From: Paenibacillus sp. FSL H7-0737
Lineage (GTDB): Bacteria; Bacillota; Bacilli; Paenibacillales; Paenibacillaceae
Length of the DNA: 64,000 bases
Direction: 5' to 3'
Assembly (NCBI RefSeq): GCF_000758545.1
Contig: NZ_CP009279.1
Span: 3,658,001-3,722,000 of the forward strand
Position numbers and translations under genes: made by a program. Below the pieces are notes generated by a model, which did no database searches, was not told where the DNA came from, and saw only the letters and a list, made by a program, of their open reading frames with translations. Shown here piece by piece: positions 25,071-32,655 of the stretch (position 1 is its first letter; each line of letters begins with the position of its first letter).

Positions 25071-25463
25071 TTACAATTCTATCTTAATAGTAATATCATC
25101 ATTTTTAATTACAAGAGTGAGTACATCAAACTGTATTTTTTGGTAGCTCGTAGACGCAGATCTTGAATATGTTGACTCAAGAACTTTAATTTGTTTTTCT
25201 GATAAATCGTGATCTTCATCTTCCCAATTTATTCCTACATTGTAGTACGGAGTATTGGCATAATGTTGCCCACTCAAAGATATAGTTACATCCTCTATAC
25301 TGATATCATCGTTATCAGCAGTTTTAAATCGAACATTTGCCTTAAAAGTATACCCTCTTTTTTTATACAGATTATGAATTGAGTTATATTGCTCAAGAGC
25401 TTTTTTATCACTTAATTTCTCCCCCACTATATCCCCCCCCCCTTCGACATCATATTTCGACAT
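25071..25463 (-). CDS. Hypothetical protein with a poly-G tract at its start
   Basis: 130 residues: a basic helical start, then a beta-rich domain with FKANVRFKTADNDDISIEDV and YYNVGINWEDEDHDLSEKQI, ending ITIKIEL. I do not recognise it. A run of ten G residues lies seven codons from the ATG and codes for GGG; one slip would abolish the frame. An alternative GTG start sits after the G run, with the G run acting as ribosome site, which would make the protein insensitive to slippage. Short AT-rich gene, probably cargo. Confidence 0.55.
   Translation of the reverse strand: MSKYDVEGGGDIVGEKLSDKKALEQYNSIHNLYKKRGYTFKANVRFKTADNDDISIEDVTISLSGQHYANTPYYNVGINWEDEDHDLSEKQIKVLESTYSRSASTSYQKIQFDVLTLVIKNDDITIKIEL
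25433..25442 (+). repeat. Ten-base homopolymer (poly-C on the plus strand)
   Basis: A mononucleotide run of 10 in an otherwise AT-rich region, located at the very 5-prime end of the coding frame at 25071-25463. Such runs are prone to slipped-strand mutation. Confidence 0.8.
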
Positions 25464-25595
25464 CTAGGAAGTTTTTCCCTTCTGACACTTCACTCTTGAA
25501 CAAAACTGTGCGGTTCCTTCCCATCTGCCCCATATGCACCCTGTACACTTATTCGGCTGCCGGGGCGGATCTTTTAACCACCGCTTCTTCTTCAA
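25464..25595 (-). CDS. Small zinc-ribbon phage protein
   Basis: 43 residues from a TTG start preceded by GGGGGAATCGAT. It reads MKKKRWLKDPPRQPNKCTGC, then IWGRWEGTAQFCSRVKCQKG. The CxxC and CxxxxC pairs (CTGC, CSRVKC) indicate a zinc-binding knuckle. It is short and uses an alternative start. Its stop lies just upstream of the next gene (25071-25463), suggesting cotranscription. Confidence 0.6.
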   Translation of the reverse strand: MKKKRWLKDPPRQPNKCTGCIWGRWEGTAQFCSRVKCQKGKTS

Positions 25596-25875
25596 ATCGA
25601 TTCCCCCAATACAAAAAAGCCGCCCAATAATGAGCGACTTCGAAATATATATTCAATTCAATCATGCCATGAGTCCGATCTATAGAACGGCGTCCGCTCC
25701 GCATCCGCAGCAAATGCACTACGCTCTTTGCTTAAAATCTTTACGGACTTTGTAACAAAGGAGGACAAGACCATTCTACTGAGCCAATGAAATAAGAGTC
25801 AAAGCCACCAACGATGAATATAAGGCTTTAGTACATCTATTTACATCTCATTCTTTTTATTGCTCACTATTTCGC

Positions 25876-26487
25876 TTAAGCACTCGTCTTAGCATTATTG
25901 ACTTTTTTAGCAGCCGTCATCTTCTCTCTCATTTGCAGAAGCATTTCAATAAGCTCTTCACGGCCGATGAGACGTACATTATTTGACTTTGCTAGCTTAT
26001 AAGCCTGTTCAGTATAATCTCTGTTCGTTACAACCCAAGCAGCTGAAGCACCGTAATGTGAAACTGCCCCACGAACCTCTTGCACTGCCTTTAGCCCGAC
26101 ATTTTTACTGTAGCGTTTGGCTTGGACAACAATTTTTTTGCCGTCTTTGGATAAGACCAGATCAGCACCGTAGTCACCCGCTGCTTGTGTAACTTCAGCT
26201 TTGTATCCTTGAGATCGAAAGAGATGACCAAGGTATTTCTCGAACTGAACACCTTCCATTTTATCAATTTCAGCGATACCGGATTTCTTTAAGCGTTCAG
26301 CACGTTTTTGCCCTATCACAATCATTAATGCAACTACAACAGCCACGCCAACAACCGCTCCAATTATAGCCCCCTGTAAGGTTTTGGTTAAATAGTATCC
26401 TCCAAGTGCTAACCCCATTGCTGCTAAGCCAGCCACCCCTTGAAAAAACTCTTCTTCTTGTTTTGCCTTACTCTTTCTTCTTGCCAT
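25876..26487 (-). CDS. Membrane-anchored Mrr-like restriction endonuclease
   Basis: 203 residues from the ATG after GGAGGGGTTTCGA. Two hydrophobic helices at about 17-32 and 38-58 are followed by a PD-(D/E)xK nuclease domain of the Mrr_cat type: FEKYLGHLFRSQGYKAEVTQ, GDYGADLVLSK (Asp109) and KIVVQAKRYS (Gln122, Lys124), then SHYGASAAWVVTNRDYTEQA. Mrr-like enzymes cut foreign, often methylated DNA. The membrane anchor suggests action at the entry site. It is part of the accessory cluster around 21-28 kb. Confidence 0.8.
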   Translation of the reverse strand: MARRKSKAKQEEEFFQGVAGLAAMGLALGGYYLTKTLQGAIIGAVVGVAVVVALMIVIGQKRAERLKKSGIAEIDKMEGVQFEKYLGHLFRSQGYKAEVTQAAGDYGADLVLSKDGKKIVVQAKRYSKNVGLKAVQEVRGAVSHYGASAAWVVTNRDYTEQAYKLAKSNNVRLIGREELIEMLLQMREKMTAAKKVNNAKTSA

Positions 26488-26598
26488 TCGAAACCCCTCC
26501 GCTATATCTTCATATAGTCCAATATTCGTCATAAAGGAAGGATTTTCCTCTTTTGGTGTCGAACTTTAGACCTATAAAAGAAGAAAATGGAGGTACTA

Positions 26599-26709
26599 AT
26601 GGATTTCATCGAAAGATTAAGTGAAGCTTTAAAGCCAGTCGCTGTTGGGTTAATTGCTGGTGCTGCTGCAATCGGTATGATTTTCAAAGTGTTTGAATCA
26701 TTTTTATAG
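26599..26709 (+). CDS. Small hydrophobic peptide, possible type I toxin
   Basis: 36 residues, MDFIERLSEALKPVAVGLIA then GAAAIGMIFKVFESFL, from an ATG 7 bases after GGAGG. It is a single amphipathic to hydrophobic helix. A GC-rich hairpin (26715-26774) begins five bases past its stop. A short hydrophobic peptide followed closely by a stable structured segment resembles type I toxin-antitoxin layouts; no antisense promoter was proven. Confidence 0.5.
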   Translation: MDFIERLSEALKPVAVGLIAGAAAIGMIFKVFESFL

Positions 26710-26714
26710 AAAAA

Positions 26715-26774
26715 GCGAGAGGAGGTACGCCCCGGTTAATGCTGCAGCGACGCAGCCGTGCGTGTCACTCTCGC
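26715..26774. other. Structured segment after the small peptide
   Basis: GCGAGAG (26715-26721) pairs with CTCTCGC (26768-26774); inside it GCTGC and GCAGC segments can also pair. There is no clear T run, so it may be an RNA target or antisense region rather than a terminator. Confidence 0.45.
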
Positions 26775-26924
26775 CTGATTTCCATGCTCTTATACTATCA
26801 TGGGGAAACAGTCAAATGGTGTTCAACCTACAGTCAACTTGCAGTCATATTTCTCAAATAACATATTCAAAAGAGAATAGAAAAAAGGGATTATTTTAAA
26901 ATCTAATGATTTGAAGGTGAAAAT

Positions 26925-28013
26925 GTGTCAATTCAAAAGAATGTTGACGATTTAAAGGAATGGTATCATCAAAAACAACCTATTTACTCTAACCTTGCAA
27001 GCAAAATAGAATCTATTATTAAAGAACTCTTTAAAGCTGAAGGGGTTACATACTACTCAATATCTAGTAGAGTTAAGGATTTAGATAGTTTTATAAAAAA
27101 AGCACAGAAAGAGAAATATCATGACCCAATCAATCAAATTCAGGATCTCGCTGGGATTCGAGTAATTACTTATGTTAGGAAAGAAGTAATCAAATCTTGT
27201 GATATAATAAAACCTTTATTTAAGATTGACGAAACTAACAGTGTAGATAAAAGTAGTGAGTTGGGGAAGGACAAAGTAGGATATCGCTCAGTTCATTATA
27301 TTGCTACTTTAACGGATGAAAGATTAGCCTTGCCGGAATATAAAATGTTCAAAAATTTAGTTTTTGAGATTCAGGTTAGAACATTACTTGAACATGCATG
27401 GGCGGATATATCTCATGATAGAAGCTATAAATTTAAAGGGGATTTCCCTCCAGAGTATGATATTGAACGTCGATTTGCTCTGGCATCAGCAACATTAGAA
27501 CTTGTTGATAGAGAGTTCGATTCTATTGTAACTACTTTAGATAAATACGAGAATGAAACTGAGGAAAAAACGAAAAGGGGAGAATTAGATTTACCTATTA
27601 ACGCTACTTCCGTAAACAATTACTTATTACACACCCTTGCTAAATATATTGAAATGGGTAAAGTTGAACCATCTTTTAATGGTGCTGAAGCAAATGTTAT
27701 TGATGAATTATTGGATTTTGACTTAAGCAATCTAGGTGAACTCGATCTACTCATTTCTAGATTTCTCAAAGAGGCACCAATGATTTTTGAGCGTACAAAT
27801 TTTGTTGGATTGTTAAGGAATTTAATGATGCTTACTGATACAGATAAATATTTTAATAAAGCTTGGAATCAACATTGGGCTTCGATCGATGCTGGTTTTT
27901 TACAAATAGCTAGTGATTATGGTATAGATATGGGAGATTATATAGAAAATAATCAAATAGACATCTATGTAGATGAAGAATATGGTTATTACATTGATCA
28001 CGAGGATATTTGA
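26925..28013 (+). CDS. RelA/SpoT-type alarmone synthetase, possible toxSAS
   Basis: 362 residues from a GTG after GAAGGTGAAAAT. The synthetase domain covers about residues 20-200: the RVKDLDSFIKKA helix, DLAGIRVITY (Asp74), VGYRSVHYIA (119-125), EIQVRTLLEHAWADISHD (148-165). There is no HD hydrolase domain, and the 160-residue C-terminal extension is acidic and helical. Prophage-borne single-domain synthetases of this kind include the toxSAS toxins (for example the PhRel, FaRel and CapRel groups), which pyrophosphorylate nucleotides or tRNA during infection. No obvious separate antitoxin gene follows, so a self-contained switch is possible. It has a strong terminator. Confidence 0.75.
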   Translation: MSIQKNVDDLKEWYHQKQPIYSNLASKIESIIKELFKAEGVTYYSISSRVKDLDSFIKKAQKEKYHDPINQIQDLAGIRVITYVRKEVIKSCDIIKPLFKIDETNSVDKSSELGKDKVGYRSVHYIATLTDERLALPEYKMFKNLVFEIQVRTLLEHAWADISHDRSYKFKGDFPPEYDIERRFALASATLELVDREFDSIVTTLDKYENETEEKTKRGELDLPINATSVNNYLLHTLAKYIEMGKVEPSFNGAEANVIDELLDFDLSNLGELDLLISRFLKEAPMIFERTNFVGLLRNLMMLTDTDKYFNKAWNQHWASIDAGFLQIASDYGIDMGDYIENNQIDIYVDEEYGYYIDHEDI

Positions 28014-28022
28014 GCATGAGAG

Positions 28023-28070
28023 AACCCAGTTTTAACATAATAATTTTGTGTTAAAACTGGGTTTTGTTTT
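28023..28070 (+). terminator. Terminator of the alarmone synthetase gene
   Basis: AACCCAGTTTTAACA pairs perfectly with TGTTAAAACTGGGTT (28023-28037/28049-28063), followed by TTGTTTTT. Confidence 0.9.
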
Positions 28071-28132
28071 TAGAAATAATAATAGGTGAGCACTGTCAAT
28101 CAAAAAACTTAACCCCCACATATTATTGTCAA

Positions 28133-28624
28133 TCAAACTTCCTCGTCATCCTTCTCAAAGAATCCCATCAGCTTCAATGTATTGGAAATACTCCTGATAC
28201 CCTCATCGAGTTTACGCCGAATAGTACTGTCACTGAGACCGTAGCGGAAGAATAGTATTGTCTCCTTAAAAGAATGTCCCTCAATATATCTATGTTGAAT
28301 CGCATCACGTGCCTCCTTGTCCTGGATCAGACTAGTTGCCCGCCGAATAACCCCGGTATAGAGCTGGTACTGCTCGTACACCCAACGTTGTTTTTCGATT
28401 AGAATAACGGCATTTACAGTCTTGTCAGCGTGCAGTTCATCTTGATCAATCCGTCGTGCGACTTCTCCGTCAGTAGCCACTTGCTGCATATCTCGCGTGA
28501 ATTTTTCGTAATCATTCATTAAAAGTAGCATACTTTTACATTTACAAAGGAGGAACTTTGTCCGCTGGATCTCTGTCTCACTCGCTGTTGGAAAAAGCTC
28601 ATCCTGTTGCCAAACCATCGCCAT
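28133..28624 (-). CDS. Late-operon regulator, ArpU/Xpf/RinA-like
   Basis: 163 residues, helical. The C-terminal part, LIQDKEARDAIQHRYIEGHS with FKETILFFRYGLSDSTIRRK, is a sigma-region-4-like helix-turn-helix, as in the ArpU/RinA/Xpf-type activators that switch on late genes of Gram-positive phages. Its position just upstream of the packaging module fits. In PBSX the equivalent Xpf drives the late operon. The sequence does not show its target promoter. Confidence 0.7.
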   Translation of the reverse strand: MAMVWQQDELFPTASETEIQRTKFLLCKCKSMLLLMNDYEKFTRDMQQVATDGEVARRIDQDELHADKTVNAVILIEKQRWVYEQYQLYTGVIRRATSLIQDKEARDAIQHRYIEGHSFKETILFFRYGLSDSTIRRKLDEGIRSISNTLKLMGFFEKDDEEV

Positions 28625-28716
28625 CCCCCTACTCCCCTTTATGTTATAATATCAAGAGGAATAGTTTGGTAGAATGACCCCCGCCCCAGCCAAGGATATG
28701 GGGGTCTTTGTATGTC

Positions 28717-28998
28717 TCAGTATTTTTCAAGCTGCTTAAGCTTCTTCCGCAACTGCACATTCTCCAGCAGTAACCTCCAATTTTGCTCTCTTAAATCTTC
28801 CTGTGACTGTAGCGAATCGCTAGTTTTCTGCCCAACCACACGTAACGTCCGGACTTCATTATCCTTCTTCACTAAGTACCCTTTATCTACTAATTGTTTT
28901 ACTAATGAATGCGCAGTAATAGGCAAGCCGCTGCATCCGCACTCCCGTCCATCACAACAGTATTCAGGCTCATATTCGATGGGTTTTCCGCATTCCAT
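28717..28998 (-). CDS. Zinc-finger phage protein, start uncertain
   Basis: 93 residues, MECGKPIEYEPEYCCDGREC then GCSGLPITAHSLVKQLVDKG, with five cysteines clustered in the first 23 residues and a C-terminal coiled coil (NWRLLLENVQLRKKLKQLEK). The ATG has no ribosome site. The frame stays open about 28 codons further upstream and encodes plausible sequence (RRQIYSADKC just before the ATG, adding another Cys), but no ATG/GTG/TTG is found there, so the 5-prime end may be damaged. Confidence 0.55.
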   Translation of the reverse strand: MECGKPIEYEPEYCCDGRECGCSGLPITAHSLVKQLVDKGYLVKKDNEVRTLRVVGQKTSDSLQSQEDLREQNWRLLLENVQLRKKLKQLEKY

Positions 28999-29183
28999 AC
29001 ACTTATCTGCGCTGTATATCTGTCTTCTCCCCCTTCCCTTTTTCTCAGGGTCACCCGGACCTCGCCAAAAGCTCTCTACTTCATCCTAGGTTGCGTTTTG
29101 ATATTTTTCTTTTCCGTTTTAACCACTCTTTTTTTCATATCCAAACATATTATTTTATATAACTAAAAGAAGGAGGAACAAAA

Positions 29184-29567
29184 ATGCTTAGTGTTATCAA
29201 CTTTAATAATTCTCTGCTTACGAATTTGGACGACACTGGAATCTCTCTTACTACCGTACCGGGGTTATTACTCGAATTTGGTATATTCGTAGCAACACCA
29301 ATAAACGTTCTAAACATTCTTTCGTGTATTGGTTCCGATCCACCCACTAATTCAGTTGTTGCAACTTTTGAAGTCTACCTTGATGGTGTGCTTACGGGAC
29401 AAACGATGATTGAGGCCGTGAACGAATCCCAACAGATTACTTTTTCAACGATAGTGTCGAATGTAACTCCAGGCCACCATGTTATCCAAGTATTCGGTTA
29501 CGCGGATACAGCTAATGAATTTATTTTAGGTGGTCCTATTAACGCTACTGCAACAGTGTATGGGTAA
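29184..29567 (+). CDS. Beta-rich hypothetical protein
   Basis: 127 residues after AAGGAGGAACAAAA. Hydrophobic N-terminal half without a basic signal peptide start (LLEFGIFVATPINVLNILSC), then alternating strands: VVATFEVYLDGVLTGQTMIE and GHHVIQVFGYADTANEFILG. It looks like an Ig-like or exosporium-type beta sandwich. It is on the plus strand against the phage operon and probably has its own promoter. Family not recognised. Confidence 0.6.
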   Translation: MLSVINFNNSLLTNLDDTGISLTTVPGLLLEFGIFVATPINVLNILSCIGSDPPTNSVVATFEVYLDGVLTGQTMIEAVNESQQITFSTIVSNVTPGHHVIQVFGYADTANEFILGGPINATATVYG

Positions 29568-29691
29568 TGGTTTGATCGGCCTCATTCATCTTAATGAGGC
29601 TGACTTTCATGTCCTTCCCAATTCCAGTCTTACTGCAGGTGCATTTCAATAAGTTCAGCACCTTTAACCATCCAAAATGCTCTCCTTCCGG

Positions 29692-30282
29692 TTAACGTTT
29701 GCTTCGCTTTCTTTCACCGATTTTCTTAATAATGTCAGCCAAAATAATACCGCTCCGCGTGAGCTCCGCATCCTTTTGGATAAGTCCTCTTTTATTCATG
29801 ATGGCCAGCTGCCCGCCGGAAACCATGATCAAGTTATCCGGATCGAAGTTCCGCCTATCTCCATCCCCGAAAATGACTGCATGCCCCTTCGGAACCGAGC
29901 GGCCGCAGTGCTGCTCCCAAACGATTAGATGCTTCCTGCGCCACATATTCGGATCAGCAATCTTTATATCTACATAATCATCCCCGTTAACCCTCTCAGA
30001 GCCTACAGAAACATAATTGTGCGGCTTATGGCCCTTCTTGAATTGAGTATCCTCACCGCCGGTCCATAACTTCTTCTTTCCCTTATTGGGTGGAATGCTA
30101 CCCGGTTTGATCCTGGCATCGATTCCGCTCTTCAACCCGTTATTTTTGATGAAGGCTCTCATTTGAGAAGGCTGGATCTCCACGTCGAACTTCTCATTAA
30201 ACATTGAAGTCAATTCCAGAACATATCGTCCATGAATGTTGGTGCTGATAAATTCCTTGTGCTCCAAACTGTATCGGAACAT
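29692..30282 (-). CDS. HNH endonuclease
   Basis: 196 residues. The HNH core is MWRRKHLIVWEQHCGRSVPK, GHAVIFGDGDRRNFDPDNLI: the His of WEQH, the GH pair, the DGD and N of the zinc/metal site. The N-terminal part has FISTNIHGRYVLELTSMFNE, a homing-endonuclease-style DNA-binding region. It could be a packaging-associated or homing-type nuclease. It lies four bases after the small gene at 30286-30516. Confidence 0.8.
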   Translation of the reverse strand: MFRYSLEHKEFISTNIHGRYVLELTSMFNEKFDVEIQPSQMRAFIKNNGLKSGIDARIKPGSIPPNKGKKKLWTGGEDTQFKKGHKPHNYVSVGSERVNGDDYVDIKIADPNMWRRKHLIVWEQHCGRSVPKGHAVIFGDGDRRNFDPDNLIMVSGGQLAIMNKRGLIQKDAELTRSGIILADIIKKIGERKRSKR

Positions 30283-30285
30283 TGA

Positions 30286-30516
30286 TTATCCCTCCAGCAT
30301 CTTAGGGATAGCCGTATTTGCATTCATCTTGTCATCAGAAAGCTTTATTGCATCTAGCACAAGGGAACCATTAGCAATAACTTGAGAAGCGACACTCGTT
30401 ACAGCCTTTGCTCTGCTAATCTCGTCAGCCAGTTTCTCTCCGGTCAATTCCTCATCACTCAGGCGCTCTAATTGAGCAAATAAATGATTATTCAAATCTC
30501 CCAATGTGTTTCGCAT
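30286..30516 (-). CDS. Small helical phage protein
   Basis: 76 residues: TLGDLNNHLFAQLERLSDEE, then ISRAKAVTSVASQVIANGSL and a helical end with AIKLSDDKM. Proteins of this kind are common in the early region of Paenibacillus and Bacillus phages. Function unknown. Cotranscribed with the HNH gene. Confidence 0.65.
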   Translation of the reverse strand: MRNTLGDLNNHLFAQLERLSDEELTGEKLADEISRAKAVTSVASQVIANGSLVLDAIKLSDDKMNANTAIPKMLEG

Positions 30517-30640
30517 AGTCGACCTCCCACTGATTTGAATTTTGCATCTTCCGCCTTAACAATTGTCGTTAGACATAACATTGTTTCCATATTATTGAAT
30601 CTATTCTCCTAAATCTTCGTAATAGATTCGAGGTGATACA

Positions 30641-30943
30641 ATGATATTTAAAAAAATGAAACGTTGGGTAAAGATTGTATTTGGACTCCTATTCTTCTTC
30701 ACAATACTAGGAGTAACTGGGTTGATTGGCATCATGATTTTTCTAGCTTTCATTGATGACCAGGCAATCACCAACACAGCTTTAATTAATAGACTCACTT
30801 TGCTTCTAGCAGGATTATCTTTACCTGGGTTGATTGTCCAACTCCTTTCATTCCTCACTATTAATGATAAAAAAACTTTTACCTTAGAAAAAAAGTGTCC
30901 CCATTGTAAGCAACTCATTGAATTAAAACTTACCGAAGATTGA
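30641..30943 (+). CDS. Small membrane protein with zinc ribbon
   Basis: 100 residues after GAGGTGATACA. Two membrane helices (about 10-37 and 47-70), then a C-terminal CPHCKQLIELKL zinc-ribbon end. It is encoded on the plus strand inside the minus-strand early operon and followed by its own terminator, so it is an independent cargo unit. Family not recognised. Confidence 0.65.
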   Translation: MIFKKMKRWVKIVFGLLFFFTILGVTGLIGIMIFLAFIDDQAITNTALINRLTLLLAGLSLPGLIVQLLSFLTINDKKTFTLEKKCPHCKQLIELKLTED

Positions 30944-30972
30944 ACGGATGGGATTTACTCCATCCGTTCTTT
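30939..30972. terminator. Bidirectional terminator
   Basis: GAACGGATGG pairs perfectly with CCATCCGTTC around GATTTACT, followed by TTT on the plus strand; it lies between convergent genes. Confidence 0.75.
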
Positions 30973-30974
30973 AA

Positions 30975-31406
30975 TTACTCCCATAGGGGCAGTTTCTTTA
31001 CCCTTACCCGTAGCCCTTCCATCGAAGGTTTCGGATCACTAACAATGAAATAATCTCCATTATGCTCCACATGAGAGTACACCCAGCGACTCTCTCCTGT
31101 GGAATCTTCGGACAAGTATTCAATAGAAGAACCAGACGTATAATAAGCATGCTTTCCGGTTGTGTACCTACCATCTTTCCCTTTGTGAAGAATACCTTGT
31201 TCAATCAGAGGTGCCGTCACTTGGCGTATATACCGCCTAACCTCGTCCAATTTACTGCTAATCTGATAAAACATCCCCCGAAGATACATCTCTTGTGGAT
31301 CCCCTTGGTTGTAACCTCCCTGATTTTCAGCTTCATTGATCATATTTGTAACCCACTTAATTCGAGGTTCCAGCTTCTCTAGCTCTACTTGTATTAGGTT
31401 TTTCAT
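30975..31406 (-). CDS. DUF5348-like phage protein
   Basis: 143 residues. The N-terminal half is helical (MYLRGMFYQISSKLDEVRRY). The C-terminal half, KDGRYTTGKHAYYTSGSSIE with WVYSHVEHNGDYFIVSDPKP, matches the beta domain of DUF5348-type proteins. It forms an early-region operon with the IDEAL protein gene four bases upstream. Function unknown. Confidence 0.6.
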   Translation of the reverse strand: MKNLIQVELEKLEPRIKWVTNMINEAENQGGYNQGDPQEMYLRGMFYQISSKLDEVRRYIRQVTAPLIEQGILHKGKDGRYTTGKHAYYTSGSSIEYLSEDSTGESRWVYSHVEHNGDYFIVSDPKPSMEGLRVRVKKLPLWE

Positions 31407-31410
31407 TTCT

Positions 31411-31593
31411 TCACTCCCCCTTCCTTAATACATTTAACTCCGTCGAATATTGATAAAAGGTTTCTCTATCTCGCTCATCTAGCGCTTGGTCGATCAGTGT
31501 CCGTAACTGCGCAATCCGATGTTTCCGCACTGCCGTTTCCCACACAACTTCGATATATTTATCAATTGCCAGTGCATAAACCCCAAAGATCAA
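31411..31593 (-). CDS. IDEAL-domain protein
   Basis: 60 residues from a TTG start. The C-terminal 30 residues (LRTLIDQALDERDRETFYQY) are an IDEAL domain, a short helical motif in Bacilli used for protein-protein contacts. It lies between the acidic protein and the DUF5348-like gene and is likely cotranscribed. Confidence 0.65.
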   Translation of the reverse strand: MIFGVYALAIDKYIEVVWETAVRKHRIAQLRTLIDQALDERDRETFYQYSTELNVLRKGE

Positions 31594-31625
31594 GGTGGCA
31601 CCTCCCTAGGTAAGAGAAAAGCAGC

Positions 31626-32456
31626 TTACGCTGCTCCTCCACCACCCTTCATTTTCTTTGCTGCCAGCTTGCGATATGCCGTCCATCTGGTCGATAGTTG
31701 CCCACTGGTCATGCCATTTTCACTAGCAATTTCGCGCCATGTCTTATCTTCCTTGATGCGTTTCTCCAGAAGAACAGGGAATGGGATTGGCTGTCCATCA
31801 TATTCGACTTCAGGAAAAATTGGGCGTTCCGCAAGGATAAAAGCATCCAGTACTTCCTTACTCGTCTCATCTGCAACAGCTTCACGTAGATCAGAGCTTT
31901 CACCTTTAAAGACTTGTTCCCCTGATTCATTAGGATCACCCTCGTTATCTTGGCTGTCAGTTCCAGCTCCATCATTCAGCCAATCCGGTTTGAGGTCTGC
32001 GCCCTCTGAATGCTCATCAGAACCGCCATCATTTATATCTTCTTCAGATGATTGAACGTCATTAGCTCCTTCTTCTTCTGCATCTGGTTCAACAATTTCA
32101 AAATTATCATCCTTCTGCTCGCCATCCGAAGCACCTTCTTGCTGTTCGAATAGCTTGCCTTGATCTGGATCTTCTTCACCAAGCTTCTCTGTGCTCATCA
32201 CGATACCGGAAGCATCAGTTGTGACACGACGGTCAGTGACTTCCCGGTATATATCTCCGTCCTCTTCATCGAAATCAAAAGCAGCCTGCGGATCTCCCAT
32301 GAAGACATTGATCTTTTCCCCTTGATTGCTGCTGAGGAACAAGAAATTTTCTTGCATAACCTTCAGTGGCACAAGCAATTTAACTTCAACGTCGGCATCT
32401 CCAACTTTAATTCCTTTAGCAATAGTTGCACTGAATTTTGCATAATCCTTTATCAT
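31626..32456 (-). CDS. Acidic early protein with C-terminal HTH-like segment
   Basis: 276 residues. The first 55 residues are an ordered domain (FSATIAKGIKVGDADVEVKL). The middle (about 70-185) is a very acidic, low-complexity linker rich in Glu, Asp and Ser. The C-terminal part, KRIKEDKTWREIASENGMTS followed by GQLSTRWTAYRKLAAKKM, has the shape of a small DNA-binding HTH. Family unknown. It is the first intact gene of the remaining early operon. Confidence 0.6.
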   Translation of the reverse strand: MIKDYAKFSATIAKGIKVGDADVEVKLLVPLKVMQENFLFLSSNQGEKINVFMGDPQAAFDFDEEDGDIYREVTDRRVTTDASGIVMSTEKLGEEDPDQGKLFEQQEGASDGEQKDDNFEIVEPDAEEEGANDVQSSEEDINDGGSDEHSEGADLKPDWLNDGAGTDSQDNEGDPNESGEQVFKGESSDLREAVADETSKEVLDAFILAERPIFPEVEYDGQPIPFPVLLEKRIKEDKTWREIASENGMTSGQLSTRWTAYRKLAAKKMKGGGGAA

Positions 32457-32478
32457 ATCGATCTTCCCCTCAAGTTTT

Positions 32479-32655
32479 TTATTGGAGTTGCTTGATCTTC
32501 ACTTCAATGCGTGGTCGTGCGCTGTACCGTTTCCTTACGTATGCGTCCACAACTTGGCTATCATCCTTCCATATGATGCCTTTCAGTGCATCCTTAACAC
32601 CCTTCAGATAGTTGTCTGCATCAGGCTTAGTCACTGGAAGAATATCACCACGCGA
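32479..32655 (-). pseudogene. rusA: RusA Holliday junction resolvase, 5-prime truncated
   Basis: The minus strand reads PVTKPDADNYLKGVKDALKG, then IWKDDSQVVDAYVRKRYSAR and PRIEVKIKQLQ with a stop at 32479. The KPDxDN motif with a KDAL helix and the DDSQV segment are the conserved C-terminal half of RusA, including its catalytic aspartates. The N-terminal 60-70 residues are absent: upstream sequence runs into the immA fragment on the other strand. The gene is therefore cut at a deletion junction. Confidence 0.75.

Noticed and set aside
25430..25445. Poly-C run as a CRISPR or tandem-repeat feature
   Set aside because: It is a single homopolymer without spacers; no CRISPR array was seen anywhere in the window.
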